From the NCBI GenBank assembly GCA_030141605.1, contig JAQGDQ010000024.1:1007501-1071500 (forward strand): DNA of 64,000 nt, written 5' to 3'. A program made the position numbers and the translations under genes. This document shows positions 13,844 to 26,068 of the stretch, piece by piece (positions within the stretch are counted from its first letter, which is position 1; the number at the start of each line of letters is the position of its first letter). The notes under the pieces were generated by a model that did no database searches, was not told where the DNA came from, and was given only the letters and a program-made list of their open reading frames with translations. Source of the DNA: Tubiluchus corallicola. Taxonomy: Eukaryota; Priapulida; Priapulimorpha; Priapulimorphida; Tubiluchidae.

Positions 13844-13895
13844 TATAATAATAATAATAATAATAAAAAATATTATTATTATTATTATTATTATA
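13844..13895. repeat. Perfect inverted repeat of (AAT)n and (ATT)n
   Basis: The 23-base left arm (13844-13866) is an AAT run and the right arm (13873-13895) is its exact reverse complement, separated by six bases. It can extrude as a cruciform or fold as an RNA hairpin. It could simply be a compound microsatellite. Confidence 0.85.
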
Positions 13896-14744
13896 GTAAT
13901 AATACAAAAAAAAAACAAAAAATACATTTTTTGCCTCATCTACTACGTTTAGTGAGAACTGTCTACATACCTATAATTGTTACCCAACGAATGCTGTACT
14001 ATTATACAGAAAAAAGAACTATTTTGGGAGCTCTTATAATGTAATGTTTTGTTAATTATTTTAAAAGTAAGATAATTTGATAATTTACAATAGAAATTTG
14101 GCCTACATAATACATTAGACTTAACACCTATATTTAACAACTATTGGATAAACGAACCAAAGACAAAAAATGACAGTGTAACTTGCAAATGAACCAGTAA
14201 GTTGGTGAGGAAAGAAAATTTGGCTGGGATGGAAATCACCCGCCCTCATCCGCGCAATGTGCATCTCCCAAATCGTTTAGGTTTGACTCTTGTAAGATTG
14301 CTAATATCAAGGAGCAAGTTACATTGTGAGTTCGATTGATTAGGTTTAAATTCAAACACCAGCTGCCATAGAGAGTAGTTCTATCTGTGCCATTATTGCA
14401 TGTGACTTCCTGTCCTTATTCGTACGATTTGTAATAAGCAACTTATTAAGTATGTGCATTAAATATGAGAAGGATAGAAGTTCTTGTTATCTATTAACCA
14501 TTTTGTATATTTGCATAAGTGTACACCTCATATACATCTATTATGTAATGACTGCAGACTTCTTATACAGTTCAATGTGACTGGTATGCACACGAATAAC
14601 ACCAGTTATTATTATCCTTGCATCAAGCCGGATGTCCGCCAACTGACGTCAAACATTTTAGTCTATCGCTCCACCTCCGCTGTAAGGTAGGCACGCTCAA
14701 CGGGAACAACAGCTCACGCTGCTGGACAACTGTCTAAACTAAAC

Positions 14745-14864
14745 AACTAAACTAAACTAAACTAAACTAAACTAAACTAAACTAAACTAAACTAAACTAA
14801 ACTAAACTAAACTAAACTAAACTAAACTAAACTAAACTAAACTAAACTAAACTAAACTAAACTA
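14745..14864. repeat. (AAACT)n pentamer microsatellite, about 24 units
   Basis: About 120 bases of uninterrupted AAACT pentamer. The same pentamer recurs in a short array at 61494-61522. It is not the animal telomere repeat TTAGGG or its complement. Confidence 0.95.
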
Positions 14865-15645
14865 GTCTAATCAGCAGATAAACTGATTGCACTTTTTTGC
14901 AGAGCAGCAGCTAGTATTATATTGATCTATAATATAGGTTTTGACCACATTTGAATTAAATTTGACTATGAATATCTCATTGAGGTTTATAAAAACTGGC
15001 CAGAAAAGAAAACATTTTGATTTGTCCTTATTCAAAGTTAATCAAATAGTTGTTTTGATCTAACTTGCAAAGCCATAAACTAAACGTATTTTCTTGATTG
15101 CAAAATGATTTGACAATAACTCATAGACGTAAGCATTGTGCATTTCTGCCTATATATGAAACTGGACTATATATTTCCACTAATTCACTTGCATTTTCAA
15201 TTGACAATAGTTGTAACTAAGCCAATGTTTCTCCCGCTAACTAATGAAAAGTTGAGCATTTTTCATAAGTGTTAGACAGAGCTGTAGTTAAATGTTCCGA
15301 ACGTACCTGCATTAAAGTAAGCTATGCAGGGGTGTGAAAGAATTTGCAACGCTGATTGGGTCAACTAAAATGATTGACATTATGTTAAACATCAATTACA
15401 CGATGGTCAAATGCGACATTCCAGGCACTGGAGTTCTCACAGACATAAAACCATGCTCGGCGATAGGTTTAATGTTGCTCCACTTAAGAGTATGAAACGA
15501 CTTAAGAAGATGTTATAACATCGAGGCAAATTTTAACTTTGTCGATAAGTTCGTATGGGCTCTGTGAAATCTGACGACCAAAACTGGCCTTTAATGTCAA
15601 TGTTTACTAGGGAGTGAATGCTAACAGAAAATGTTACTGTAATCG

Positions 15646-15756
15646 GCTCAACTGATTCAACTCAACTGCTCTAATATGCTCAACTGATTCAACTAAACTG
15701 CTCTAATATACTTAAGTAATTCAACTTAATTGATCTAATATGCTTAACTGATAATT
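15646..15756. repeat. 32-bp minisatellite, 3.5 copies
   Basis: Copies at 15646-15677, 15678-15709 and 15710-15741, with a partial fourth to 15756. The first two are nearly identical (GCTCAACTGATTCAAC start, CTAATAT end) and the third has diverged. Confidence 0.85.
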
Positions 15757-16572
15757 AATTATCGCATTGAAAAATGTGTTATTAATTCTACATATTCTCT
15801 ATGACTTCTACTGGGACAGGCTAACAATCATTGCATTGAAGACTAATGTTACTTAAAAAATCATCAGCTATAATGAAAATACACTGGAAAGGCACACAAT
15901 AAGAAGTTTCCTGTATTCTTTGAAACGGGATATATTATAAAACCATTAGTTCAACAATAATTTCAACATATAAGAAACTGTTTAAACGACTTATTGCCAT
16001 CTACTGACAAGAACAATTGTAAGATTAGATTTTTGACTGATCTATTATTTCTATTATACAAGAAAATAAAAGATTAACACATTACCTAATTAACATATTT
16101 TAATGTCATCAATTCCTCCATTGAACCCAGGGGCCTCCCAACTGCTTACCGGTAGTCAATAGGCTACATAGGCTACACATTAAATTACTGAGTAGGACTG
16201 TCATTTTGCTGTAGGCTTTAATGATGTCAAAATCATTAATGAGTGTCCATCATTACTAATTACTACATATAGAGAGACATCCTAGCATAATACAGAAGTC
16301 AGATATGGAACCCGATACATCATGTAATGCTTTTGGTAGTGATTATACATAAATGAGAAATCTACTGTGAAAGTGCAATTTGCTACAATTACTATGGTGC
16401 ACTTAGAACCTATGTAGTTACACAGCAGACTGAGATGCACATTCTTCTATGTTAAGTTTAAGCACGTCTAAAAAGCACAGGCGACACAACAAGTTATGTT
16501 TAAACACAAAACAGAAACAAATTTTAAAAATTATTTGTTTTATATTAAAAATTCATGATTATTTGAAGTTAC

Positions 16573-16578
16573 TTTATT
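16573..16578 (-). terminator. Candidate poly(A) signal of the phospholipid phosphatase gene
   Basis: AATAAA on the minus strand, about 350 bp past the stop codon at 16926. Chosen by position only; other weaker signals could be used. Confidence 0.4.
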
Positions 16579-16925
16579 TACCATGAAAAGTCATTTTATA
16601 TTTTTCACTGTAAAATCTTTGTGTGCAACAGTTAAATATAAATAAATCTAAAGCTAAGATCTCATCATAAGTAAGTAAAACGACACTGTATAAAAATATA
16701 TTAAGTTGTTTAACATCATTTTAATATTGTTTATACTACCATTCTGGCAAGTTGAAATAGGGAAGCAGTTTTCTTGTTTTTGAAATTCAACACATAAACA
16801 ATTTACATCTAAATACAAAAATAAAAACCAAATAAAGTTAAGCTTTAGCATGAATTCGTTAAATACATTACATAGAACCTGAATAGGATGAGGTATCAGT
16901 GCAAGAATTGTAATATCAATCAGTG

Positions 16926-19900
16926 CTATAGCCTGAGTTCGTGAGCATCCTGCAGTACTCCCTGGTCACCTGCTTCTGGGTGCTGCTGGTGAAGAACATG
17001 TCTTGAAGCCGGACTCGTGCAATTTGCTTCAACTAGCTTCGTGGTATCTGAAGCAGCTTCAATGCTAATTCTCTGTTTGCGGTGCAAATCAGAGAAGTAT
17101 AGTACCTAAAAGAACATGTTACAGAACATTAAAAGAATGCATAGAAATGTTTATTCAAGCTCAGCATTGACATTTATGTTGTCCTAATTCATGCCTTGAC
17201 TAAGGCAGTTATGAAATTAGATAGGAACTGGTTGATATGATTATTGTTTAATTCAGATAGTACAAAAAAGGAAAAACTGCAAGTCAGAAGCACAGCAAAT
17301 TTTAGAACACATACATAACAATGAAATTTAAATTCTTTTGCCATTGTTTTAGATCATAATTTGTCAGAGTTTAAATGTATAAGTACACACTGAGTTTTTG
17401 GCAAAACTTATTTTATGGCAAATATTAGAATCACGGGCCTACTGAGGGCCTGATTTAAATTCTAGTGAAATAAATTTAGTGACAGTGTCCATGCTGTTGC
17501 TTCGATCACATCATAAAATTTTGTAGAAATTGTCCAAATAGTATAAAAATGCAAAAGATGAAAGTGTGTAGAATAAAACTTGTCAGCAATTTTATATGCT
17601 GCATCCCTCATGCTGATCTGCAGAACAGATGTTGGGATGGTAAAGAACACCTGTCCATGTCGCTACTGAAGTATGGAACCTATGCATTCTGCATGCTGGA
17701 TTACTTATACGTGCTAGTATGCATAATCTTCATGATGGACAGAAACTTTGCAATATAAAGTGCGGTGGTGAAAATAAATGGCATTTCGCTTAATGTACAG
17801 TATTATGAAGCCACCAGCTACACTTATGTAAAATTAGAAATTAGCAAAAGTGAGACAAAACAAAAAGAAGTCTGGATCATATTTTCTTAATGAAATAGAA
17901 AAGTTTCTGCTAATAGGTAACAAAACTTAAATTGTCGTTCCAAACATTCCCCATGCAATTTCACACACATTTCACTGTACAAAAAAAAAACTGAAAGACT
18001 ACAATGGGAAGTTTTGCAAATAACAGCAAAAATTCTCCTTGACAAGTTTCTGGCAGAAAACATTCAATCAGGGTTTAGGAACCGAAGAGTCAAAATGCTG
18101 ACGATGATATACAGTTTTTGAGCAAAATTTTTGTATTTTCTGGACACTGAACTATTTTCCATGTGTTGGATAGGATATTTGCTGGAAAGGTTGCTGAAGC
18201 TAACTAGTTTTAGAGGCAAGCTATAGCTTTAAGAGAAAATCACTACAGTAGGAGAGATTAAATAAATAATAAGAGTATCATTTAGAGTTTAAAGATAGTT
18301 TCTCATAAGATGTATGCATCTTGTGAACGTCTTGATTTTAAGGCCCAAGAACAAGATTACGGCAACAAAAGTTTTGTTTTATCCATCAAAAAACTTGCAC
18401 AACAAGTACTTCAAACAATTTTAACATACAATCCAAGCAAAACAGTGTTAATTCAGAAACATTTTGCTTTTAGAACTCATTAATTAGCTTTACCGTCACA
18501 CAAGCTGTAAAAATTCCTTGCAGGGATCCAACAAGGACATCACTCCAGTGGTGTTTATTGTCAGAAATGCGTGACATAGCCGTGAAATATGCCATTAGTA
18601 AAACAGCAACCTGTATTGTGTGCTTTAGTAATCTGCTTCCCTTCCAAGTCATGCGAACTTGTAAATATAGCTGAAAAGTAAATCAGTTAAAAATATACTA
18701 ACACTGCAGATTAAAGCCTACAGATATACACTTATACTTAGCTTTCAACTAGTGCAGGGCTAAGTTTACGCTATATAATTTCGTAGGCTTATCCTCATGA
18801 TATGCGACAAATATTAATGGTATGGTTTAAATGTATCCATATCCACTATTCATTGTCCAGCTCCAATGCCACTGCATATAATAATCTAAGAATTTACGAG
18901 GCATGCACTGCTTCTTTATTGACATTCTTACTATCATATTTTGTAGTGTTCTTTTTTTTTGAATTTAGTTTTTACATAATGCCTTCCTTATCATTGCATA
19001 TTTTATAATTATTACTATATCATTTTTATCACAGGTATTGCTGTTTTTATTTTTGAAAATTTTCAGCATGTTGTCTTTATAATTTAATACCTTTTACTGG
19101 TAGTACTTGTGATAAATACATTTTTGCATTCGCACAATTGTGTTTTTGTACCTCATTTTCTTTGTGAATGTTGTCAATTTCAATAGTTTCTTTTCTATTG
19201 TGTTTATTTACTTTTTTATATTTAAATATCGCAAATCAGTGACATACAACTGTTACAATTGTTATTCTTAACAATATTTTTTATTATAAAAACATGGTTT
19301 ATTTTCAGTATATTCACGCAATGTCTGATCTCAATCACATTTTAAGCTAAAATTTGTAGTACTAAAAACATTTACTTAACAGCTGTACAATTAAATGTGG
19401 AATGTAATACACATTTAATTTTAATACACACGAAATATATGAAACATGAAAAAAACATTTATTTATACAAAAACATGACTAAGTTTAATGGTACTTACAG
19501 CTAGGAATGTCATACAGTAAAATGAGAATGATGCATGGCCCGACATGAAAGACAATCTGTAAAGAAGTAACACTTATTGTAACATGTCACTATCACCAGA
19601 TCGTGTAATGGCTAGTGTGTACACTTTTCATCTGGGAGGCATAAAGTTCAACTCCACAGTTTGGTGAAAGTAGTATAATTATTTTTTCTGCAAAGCATAC
19701 AGTTCACTACTTTTTATTGTTAATCGCTTATTTTCACAATTAAAAACAATATTACGTCAATTTACAAACATTAATATATATATATATATATATATAAAAT
19801 ATCGCAAAATATATATATATATATATATAGCCTGCATTGTACAACAATGTATCATCTAGTGGCAAAGTAGCAAAATCATGCATAAATGAGTCCTTCAGAA

Positions 19901-22900
19901 TTTATTTGGAATTTCAATTACTATGAGTACTGATAATGCGAAGATGCAAAACTTACAAGAATCAACATTTTACTGAAAAATAGAGTCCTATAAATTCGGA
20001 GCTCGGAGACACGTTGCCATAGCAGGTTCTTACATCAAAGTGTAAAATCACGAATTCTAACAATAACTATACCTAAAGTTCAATCAGAATTTCTCTTAAT
20101 GTTGTTTACTTGGAAAGTGAATAAAATAATTGCACAAGGTTGTAGTTTTACTAGTGTACCTATTTTATATGTTATATAGTAGAACCTATTCTGTGTAGTC
20201 GCAGATATTAGCAACAATACTTCTGCTAAAGATTTCTGTTCTTATCTTTATAGACGCATTGTTGTTATTGTTGGGAGTAATTATAAATTTACCAATAAAC
20301 ACCGTTATTTCATAAGTAAACTGCATCTTAACTCTACAGAACTGTTTAAGACATTTGATAACCATTGTTTCTACTCCTTTCACAAAATTAAAAGATGACG
20401 TAATACTACATCATTGACTAAAAAACACACAAGCAAAATGACAACTAAAGACTAGGAATTACAAGGTTTACCTGGCTTCTCGAATTTTCTCTTCATCTCC
20501 AGTACAAACATCTTCCAGCACATAAATGTATTCTCCAGAGTGTTTGCACAAATCGTCAGACAATTCTGGTGCACAAACATCAAACCAATGTGGTCGCAAA
20601 CGCCCAATGGAATATTTTGCAAAGTCTGTTATAGTATGACTTAGAGCAGCACCAAACAGAAACACGCCTAAAATTGACAAAGAAACCTAAGATTAAAATG
20701 TATATATGGATTTACGACAAAGTTATGCTTACTTGAAAAAGATGGTAGCTCATTAAACAGTTTCTAACATTCAATACCACTAAATTCCATTATAAGGAAA
20801 TAGTAAAACAAACATTACAGAAGAAAAAAATTTGGTGAACATAAATATAAGAAATATCCTTTACATTATCACTGCACTACATACGAGTTTAGTGAAGTAG
20901 ACAGACAGTTAGTTTGAAATATCATTATATGACGATTCACAGATTGAGGAATGAGTAAGTTCATTTGCCGATGCCACACTGATTCTGCTGCTACCTCATA
21001 CATATAAATATTACACCAGAAAACTGTGACACCTCTCTCAGTTTGGTGGCTAATCTTAGATGGATTCCGAGAGCTGAATCTGTATGTCAAATAACAGAAT
21101 GCACTCGAGCTGCTAAAACGCTTGGTTTTTCAAATTGAAATTTTCATTTTAAATCTTTCGTTTTTCATGGCTAAAGCCTTGTTGGTTTGTCATGCTTTAG
21201 CTTGTTGAGATTATCTTGTGCTCAAGGACCCACTGATGCTTATTGCCTGCAACAAATTCTGACAAAACATTTGCCTTCTTACAATTATACAACGTGTAAA
21301 TGTTGTAAGTGCAAATGAAGTACTTCTTGCAGCAAATAAAATATGCAAATATTGTGATTTGTGACAGTCAGTAAACATACTATCTCTAAAGGGGTTAAGA
21401 CAGCCACAAAACCGACTGCTGCTGTTAGTATATACTAACCTATAGTTTTGTAACACCACCAAACAAGAGGATGAATTGCTTTATCACCAATAAAATATCT
21501 CCCATTCTGTCGATACTTTTTTTCACAGTAAATCCATTGTGTTACTTCACATACACAAATCTGGAGAAAAAATGCATTATAATTACATAATGCCATACTC
21601 TCTTTACTACGAAATCTTAAAATATAAAGATCTTTCAACAAACTGCAATCAACTGAAATGTAGTTAAGAATGCCTGAGCTACATGACTGTGTTAAAAAAA
21701 TAGAAAACTTAAAAGAGGACTAATAATTAATTTTTTACTTAGTGAACTCAAAAAGTTTTCTCCAAGATCCCCAATAGAGCCAACTGGAACAATATTTGTC
21801 AGTTACAACTCAAAAACACAAGTGCAGATAACTATACATAAGTTTTTATCAACGAACAATGTCTTTCCATCTGAGTTGTTTATACATACATTCAAATTAA
21901 GATCGATGAAAATTAAAGCTCTGTTAATCTATTATACATACTTACCATCAAAATTGGCAGTGACAATCCCACGGAGAAAAGAACAGCAGAAGTAATTGTA
22001 CTGTCATAATAAGGTAATTTTAGACTTTCATCATTGCAAAAGAAACCTCTGCGAAATGGTACTCCCAAAAACTTGAATAGTGGAATGGGTATGAACACTA
22101 GAATACAAATAGAACACAAATCAGTAGAGACTATTGCTGAGGGAGGGCAAATAAAAAAATGTAAGCATTTTTATTAACTTTTTTAGTTACGGACCTTTCT
22201 GTTAAGGTGCAACAGTTGTGCTTTGTATGAATCAGCAATAGATAAGTTGTGGAAATTCAATAGCAATGTTAATGATGTTGTGACGCTACCTTATATTATA
22301 CTGTTTAGTTTACAAGTAAAAGCATTGAGTGCTTTCACTCTGCAACGAGCATGCTACAGTAACACATATATGTATGTATATATATATATATATATATAAG
22401 GCATATATCTCCGTATATATCTCCATATATAATCTCCGTACTAATTTCTGTATATATATGGAAATTGGTATGGACAAGTAGTTTAGGAAAAGCATTTGCC
22501 CAATGATAGTGCTTTCAATATATACTGGTGTAACAGACGCTGTAGTAAATTTCGTGCTGTTCATTTCATCTGCTCCAAAGATTTTAAACAGAATGTGCTG
22601 GTGGGTTTCATAGATGAATTTTGTCTGTAGTGTCTATGAAAAAGTTTACATCTGACTATTTGGCTTGCTGTTGTTTTGCTCACATTAACGTCAACTTGCT
22701 GGTGATCTCAAGATTGGGGCAATGATGTAAGTAGTTATAATGTTTAGTACCTTGTACAGCCAAATGGCTAACTCTTAAGGCTGTAAGCATGTCATTAGAA
22801 ACAGTTCACACCCAATGTGATACTTAAAATGCAAATTTTCTGGGAAGGTTTTTCTGTAAAATTTAATAATTACAATAATGATTTTGTTTACGCTTACTAA

Positions 22901-23654
22901 CCTGTGAACTGGATATGTATGCAAAATAAGGTTAACAAACCGTACTTCTTTATTAATTGTTTCCCATTATTACAATTACATTTTCGCTATGACAGTGTGA
23001 CATTGTACATGGTATCCACTGGGCTGACATACTGACATTATGTAAAATAATTGCAAGCACATTTCCTCTAGACTTTCTGTGCAGCTTGTTGTAGTCATAA
23101 TCATATATTGCACTATGATTTTGATTTCGGCAGTTCATCTCAGCGAGTTTGTTATTAGTTCGTTATCTCATTTTTTTAGAATAAACAACTATGCAGCCTC
23201 AAGCCTGATGTTTACTTGTATGCATTACAATTGTCATGCAGGTCTCCTAAGTAATAACTCATCAACTGTTCGGTTGCATAAATAAATAATACACACACGG
23301 ATATCACGTTAATGTGGAGTGAAAGATTATTATATTAAAGTGTAGCTAGAGTTGACTGATTATCACAGCTACATAATTCACCAATTTTAAGTGTCGGCCT
23401 TGAGGAATAATAACCCTTTGGTGTAGGTGCTTTAATTCTCAAGGTATTGAAAATTAAACAGAAAAAACCGATTTAGGTACAGTTATTTCACTGGTCCAAA
23501 ACTTGTTGAAACAAGGAATAATAATTAGCAAACTGTAACTATTTCTTCATTGCTTACCAATAATAAGGCACAAAATATCAATAAGAATTCCATAAAATAG
23601 ACGTTTATTTGTGATGCTTGTATTATTTACAATTTTACCGCAAGACGCTGCCAT
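16926..23654 (-). CDS. PLPP: Phospholipid phosphatase (lipid phosphate phosphohydrolase, PLPP1/2/3-like)
   Basis: Seven coding exons on the minus strand: 23558-23654, 21946-22097, 21440-21560, 20472-20667, 19499-19556, 18494-18670 and 16926-17105. All phases match and the product is 326 residues, slightly longer than the human proteins. It is a six-pass membrane enzyme that removes phosphate from phosphatidate, lysophosphatidate, sphingosine-1-phosphate and ceramide-1-phosphate, acting mainly at the cell surface. All three catalytic motifs are intact: C1 KYSIGRLRP (141-149), C2 SGH (194-196) and C3 SRISDNKHHWSD (241-252). In this family the C3 histidine (H248) is the nucleophile and the C2 histidine (H196) the proton donor. 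RRGFFCND, typical of the first extracellular loop, is present. Exon 6 could read on to a stop at INEF, but splicing at its GTAAAG donor restores the family sequence YFSDL in exon 7. The C-terminal tail is not conserved. Which vertebrate paralogue is closest cannot be said. Confidence 0.93.
19599..19670 (+). repeat. tRNA-Glu-like SINE head in a phosphatase intron
   Basis: The plus strand contains an A-box-like TGGCTAGTGTG, an anticodon-arm-like CTTTTCATCTGGGAGG and a B-box-like AGTTCAACTCC, in tRNA order and spacing. The acceptor and T stems no longer pair, so this is a tRNA-derived retroposon head, not a functional gene. It resembles the element at 41041-41110. It sits antisense in the intron between exons 4 and 5. 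Confidence 0.6.
19772..19828. repeat. Two (TA)n runs around a short spacer
   Basis: Two AT dinucleotide runs are separated by about 14 bases in the same intron as the SINE head. Similar (TA)n runs occur at 22375-22398 and 51607-51640. Confidence 0.85.
22375..22398. repeat. (TA)n microsatellite
   Basis: A short TA run in phosphatase intron 1, followed by imperfect TATATCTCC repeats up to about 22460. Confidence 0.8.
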
Positions 23655-26068
23655 TTTTCCTTCCCAGTGTTCCCTTTAAACCCATAGATAATGATATGCA
23701 TGTACTACGCAATATTCTTATCTATGTTCAAATCATACATATGAAACATGGGAAGAGGTATGCAGTGACTTATTAATGATAGTTGACAGGACACTTATTA
23801 ATGATAAATAGGACAAAAATAGTGAAGATTTGATATAACAAGTATCATGCTTTGATAAACCGCTTTTCAAAAATTAAAGTAATTAAAATTTAACAATAAC
23901 GGTTGACTTGTATAGTCTCTCAGAGAATATCGGTGAGGTCTGTTATGCTTGTAGTGTGAAAGCCTGGTTGAATGTATAATTACGTTATCCAATGATAATT
24001 TTTGGTAAATATAATAGTAATGTATACTGTTGGCGTGTTGCGTACTATTTGAAATGAAATCATTATATTTTATAGTTAGTTGATTTTTAAAGCTTCTAAT
24101 AAAAAATGGGATGGATCCAGTAAGACTTCTGGAAATGTTTTACAATTAATTTCAGTTTGCTGCTTTCAACTAAAAAACAAAACCAATGGTCTTCTATTTA
24201 GTGAGTGGCATATAGCTTGTCTGGACAGAGTTCAAAGAATACATATATACAGATGCAAGTAGTTTCAAGTCATATATAAAGTAAACCAAGATGCATCACT
24301 AAGATTTTACATTATGGTCTGTAATAAAATATGTCACTGTAGTCCTAACATAAAAATGGACAATTTCAGCTGTCGATGAAGTATTCTCCATTACAATTCC
24401 GATTCGTAACAAGCATCTAATAAGCCTATGAAGCTACAACAAATAAAATTTAGAGCCAATTAATAAATGTAACTTCAAATTATTTATTTCATTATCACAT
24501 AAACTATTACTTTTGAAAAAACCTTCACTGGTATTTAGAATAATGACACTAGAAATATTCAACCCTTAAAATTTATCATTAAATTTTAATATTATTTTAA
24601 CTGAAACAATCCACATTTCGGTCTTCTCACTAGACAGTAAATTTACATTAGATTCAGAAACGATTAAATAAATAAAATTTTCTTAATAGCATGTAGTGTT
24701 ACAACAGCACATTAAAAATATTTTGATATTAGTCTTTGGCATGTATAATATCATATCACAATTCGCAAAAGTGTAGGTCCATACATTCATGTCTCAAAAT
24801 ATAACAATTATTCAAAATAACAAATCTTAATTATAGTAAAATTAGTATATATCCCAAGTAAAGTAATCACAAAAATAAAATATAACATCTAATTACACTC
24901 CATGGGGCTTATGTAAATAGAGGCCACTATAACTTTGCATTGACTGAAATTGGTGACACATTAATTTTATTCATCGGAGTCCATTTTCTTTATCACAGTT
25001 CTTAGTCATACAGATGATCTCTTTTATATTTTAACTAGTACATTTTCACTCTTTTAACACTTATTTACACAAAAAAATGACAATTTAATGTATATGACAC
25101 TAAAAGATGTTATTAGTTCATGCACTATACTACAGGACACTTAGAATACCAAAATGACAACAGTGAATACATTTTTAGATGTCTTTTAATTTTAAAATGA
25201 CAGCATCTGTCGCAATGAAACTTTAAAATAATCCAATCTGAAGGGTACAAGAAGAAAAGGACAAGCGTTACTGAAATAATTATAGTGACGATCGTCATTA
25301 TTGACAACAAACGATCTGAAACAAATAGCAGATAAGAAAGCGTACTGCATGCATGATAGTGTATGCTTGCACGATCAATAACATATGTATATTCCTCTTT
25401 TACATTAGTGTGAAAATAAATGAAATAAATGCAAATGAAGATATACTACTCAAAGAGCCAAAATTTACCAGCCAAGTATAATTTCACAATGGGATTACCC
25501 AGATAAAACCATACAATTTTAAATTACCAACATGTCATTAAAATGTATGTACAGCATATTAAATTTTTTCAAATATCCTTCACTTGAAATACAATACAAA
25601 GTTAAGTAGCTATAAATTTACAATGATGTATTTAAATTAGTGTTACTGCATACATTACAGACACCAGTGGATAATGCATGACAAATATAAATGAAAAAAT
25701 GCACCCTGGGAGATTCAACAATTTTCTATATTTAGCAGCACGGTTTGAGAATGCCGTCCTTGTGTATTAAACAAATATAATAATATGTTTAATGATATAC
25801 AAGTTAATCACTGAACTTGTTAGAATATTTGAACCTCAATATGTTTAACAATTACCTCTTCACCTACTTCAGTCATGCCCTGAAGATTGTTTAGCAGGAA
25901 TGTTTTCTTAAATATTAAAAACCCGTATTTCCAAAATGCAAGATAACTTGACATGAAATAACAGGTGGATCTTAGTAAACAAAACGTGAAAATTTTATAT
26001 GCATTATTTGCAATAATAACCACGAAGCTTTCTTGTTCAGAATGGCAGTCAGGCATGCAGCACTTATG
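23655..26068. other. Phosphatase promoter side and GRAMD1 3' UTR
   Basis: Both flanking genes are on the minus strand. The left part must hold the phosphatase 5' UTR and promoter. The right part is very AT-rich, with several minus-strand AATAAA words (for example TTTATT at 24483-24488 and 24966-24971), which fits a long GRAMD1 3' UTR. No further gene was found. A 78-codon frame that starts just after the GRAMD1 stop has no recognisable features. Confidence 0.45.

Larger units (their letters stand above)
13436..16925. other. BARX 3' flank and intergenic region before the phosphatase gene
   Basis: No gene is seen. The region holds the BARX 3' UTR, a perfect AAT/ATT palindrome, a long pentamer array, a 32-bp minisatellite, and at its right end the 3' UTR of the convergent phosphatase gene. 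A TTTATT at 16573-16578 reads AATAAA on the minus strand and is the best poly(A) signal for that gene, about 350 bp after its stop codon. Confidence 0.55.

Noticed and set aside
14220-14310. TTGGCTGGGATGG followed by GGTTTGACTCT, tRNA-like boxes
   Set aside because: Spacing is approximate and no stems form; too weak.
14745-14864. Telomere-like array
   Set aside because: The unit is AAACT, not TTAGGG or its complement, so it is a microsatellite.
18470-18493. Reading the phosphatase exon 6 through to a stop at INEF
   Set aside because: A GTAAAG donor at 18493 joins exon 7 in phase and restores the family-conserved YFSDL sequence, so read-through is less likely, though possible as an isoform.
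25820-26056. 78-codon frame just after the GRAMD1 stop codon
   Set aside because: Composition is typical of an AT-rich 3' UTR and there is no similarity to GRAMD1 tails.
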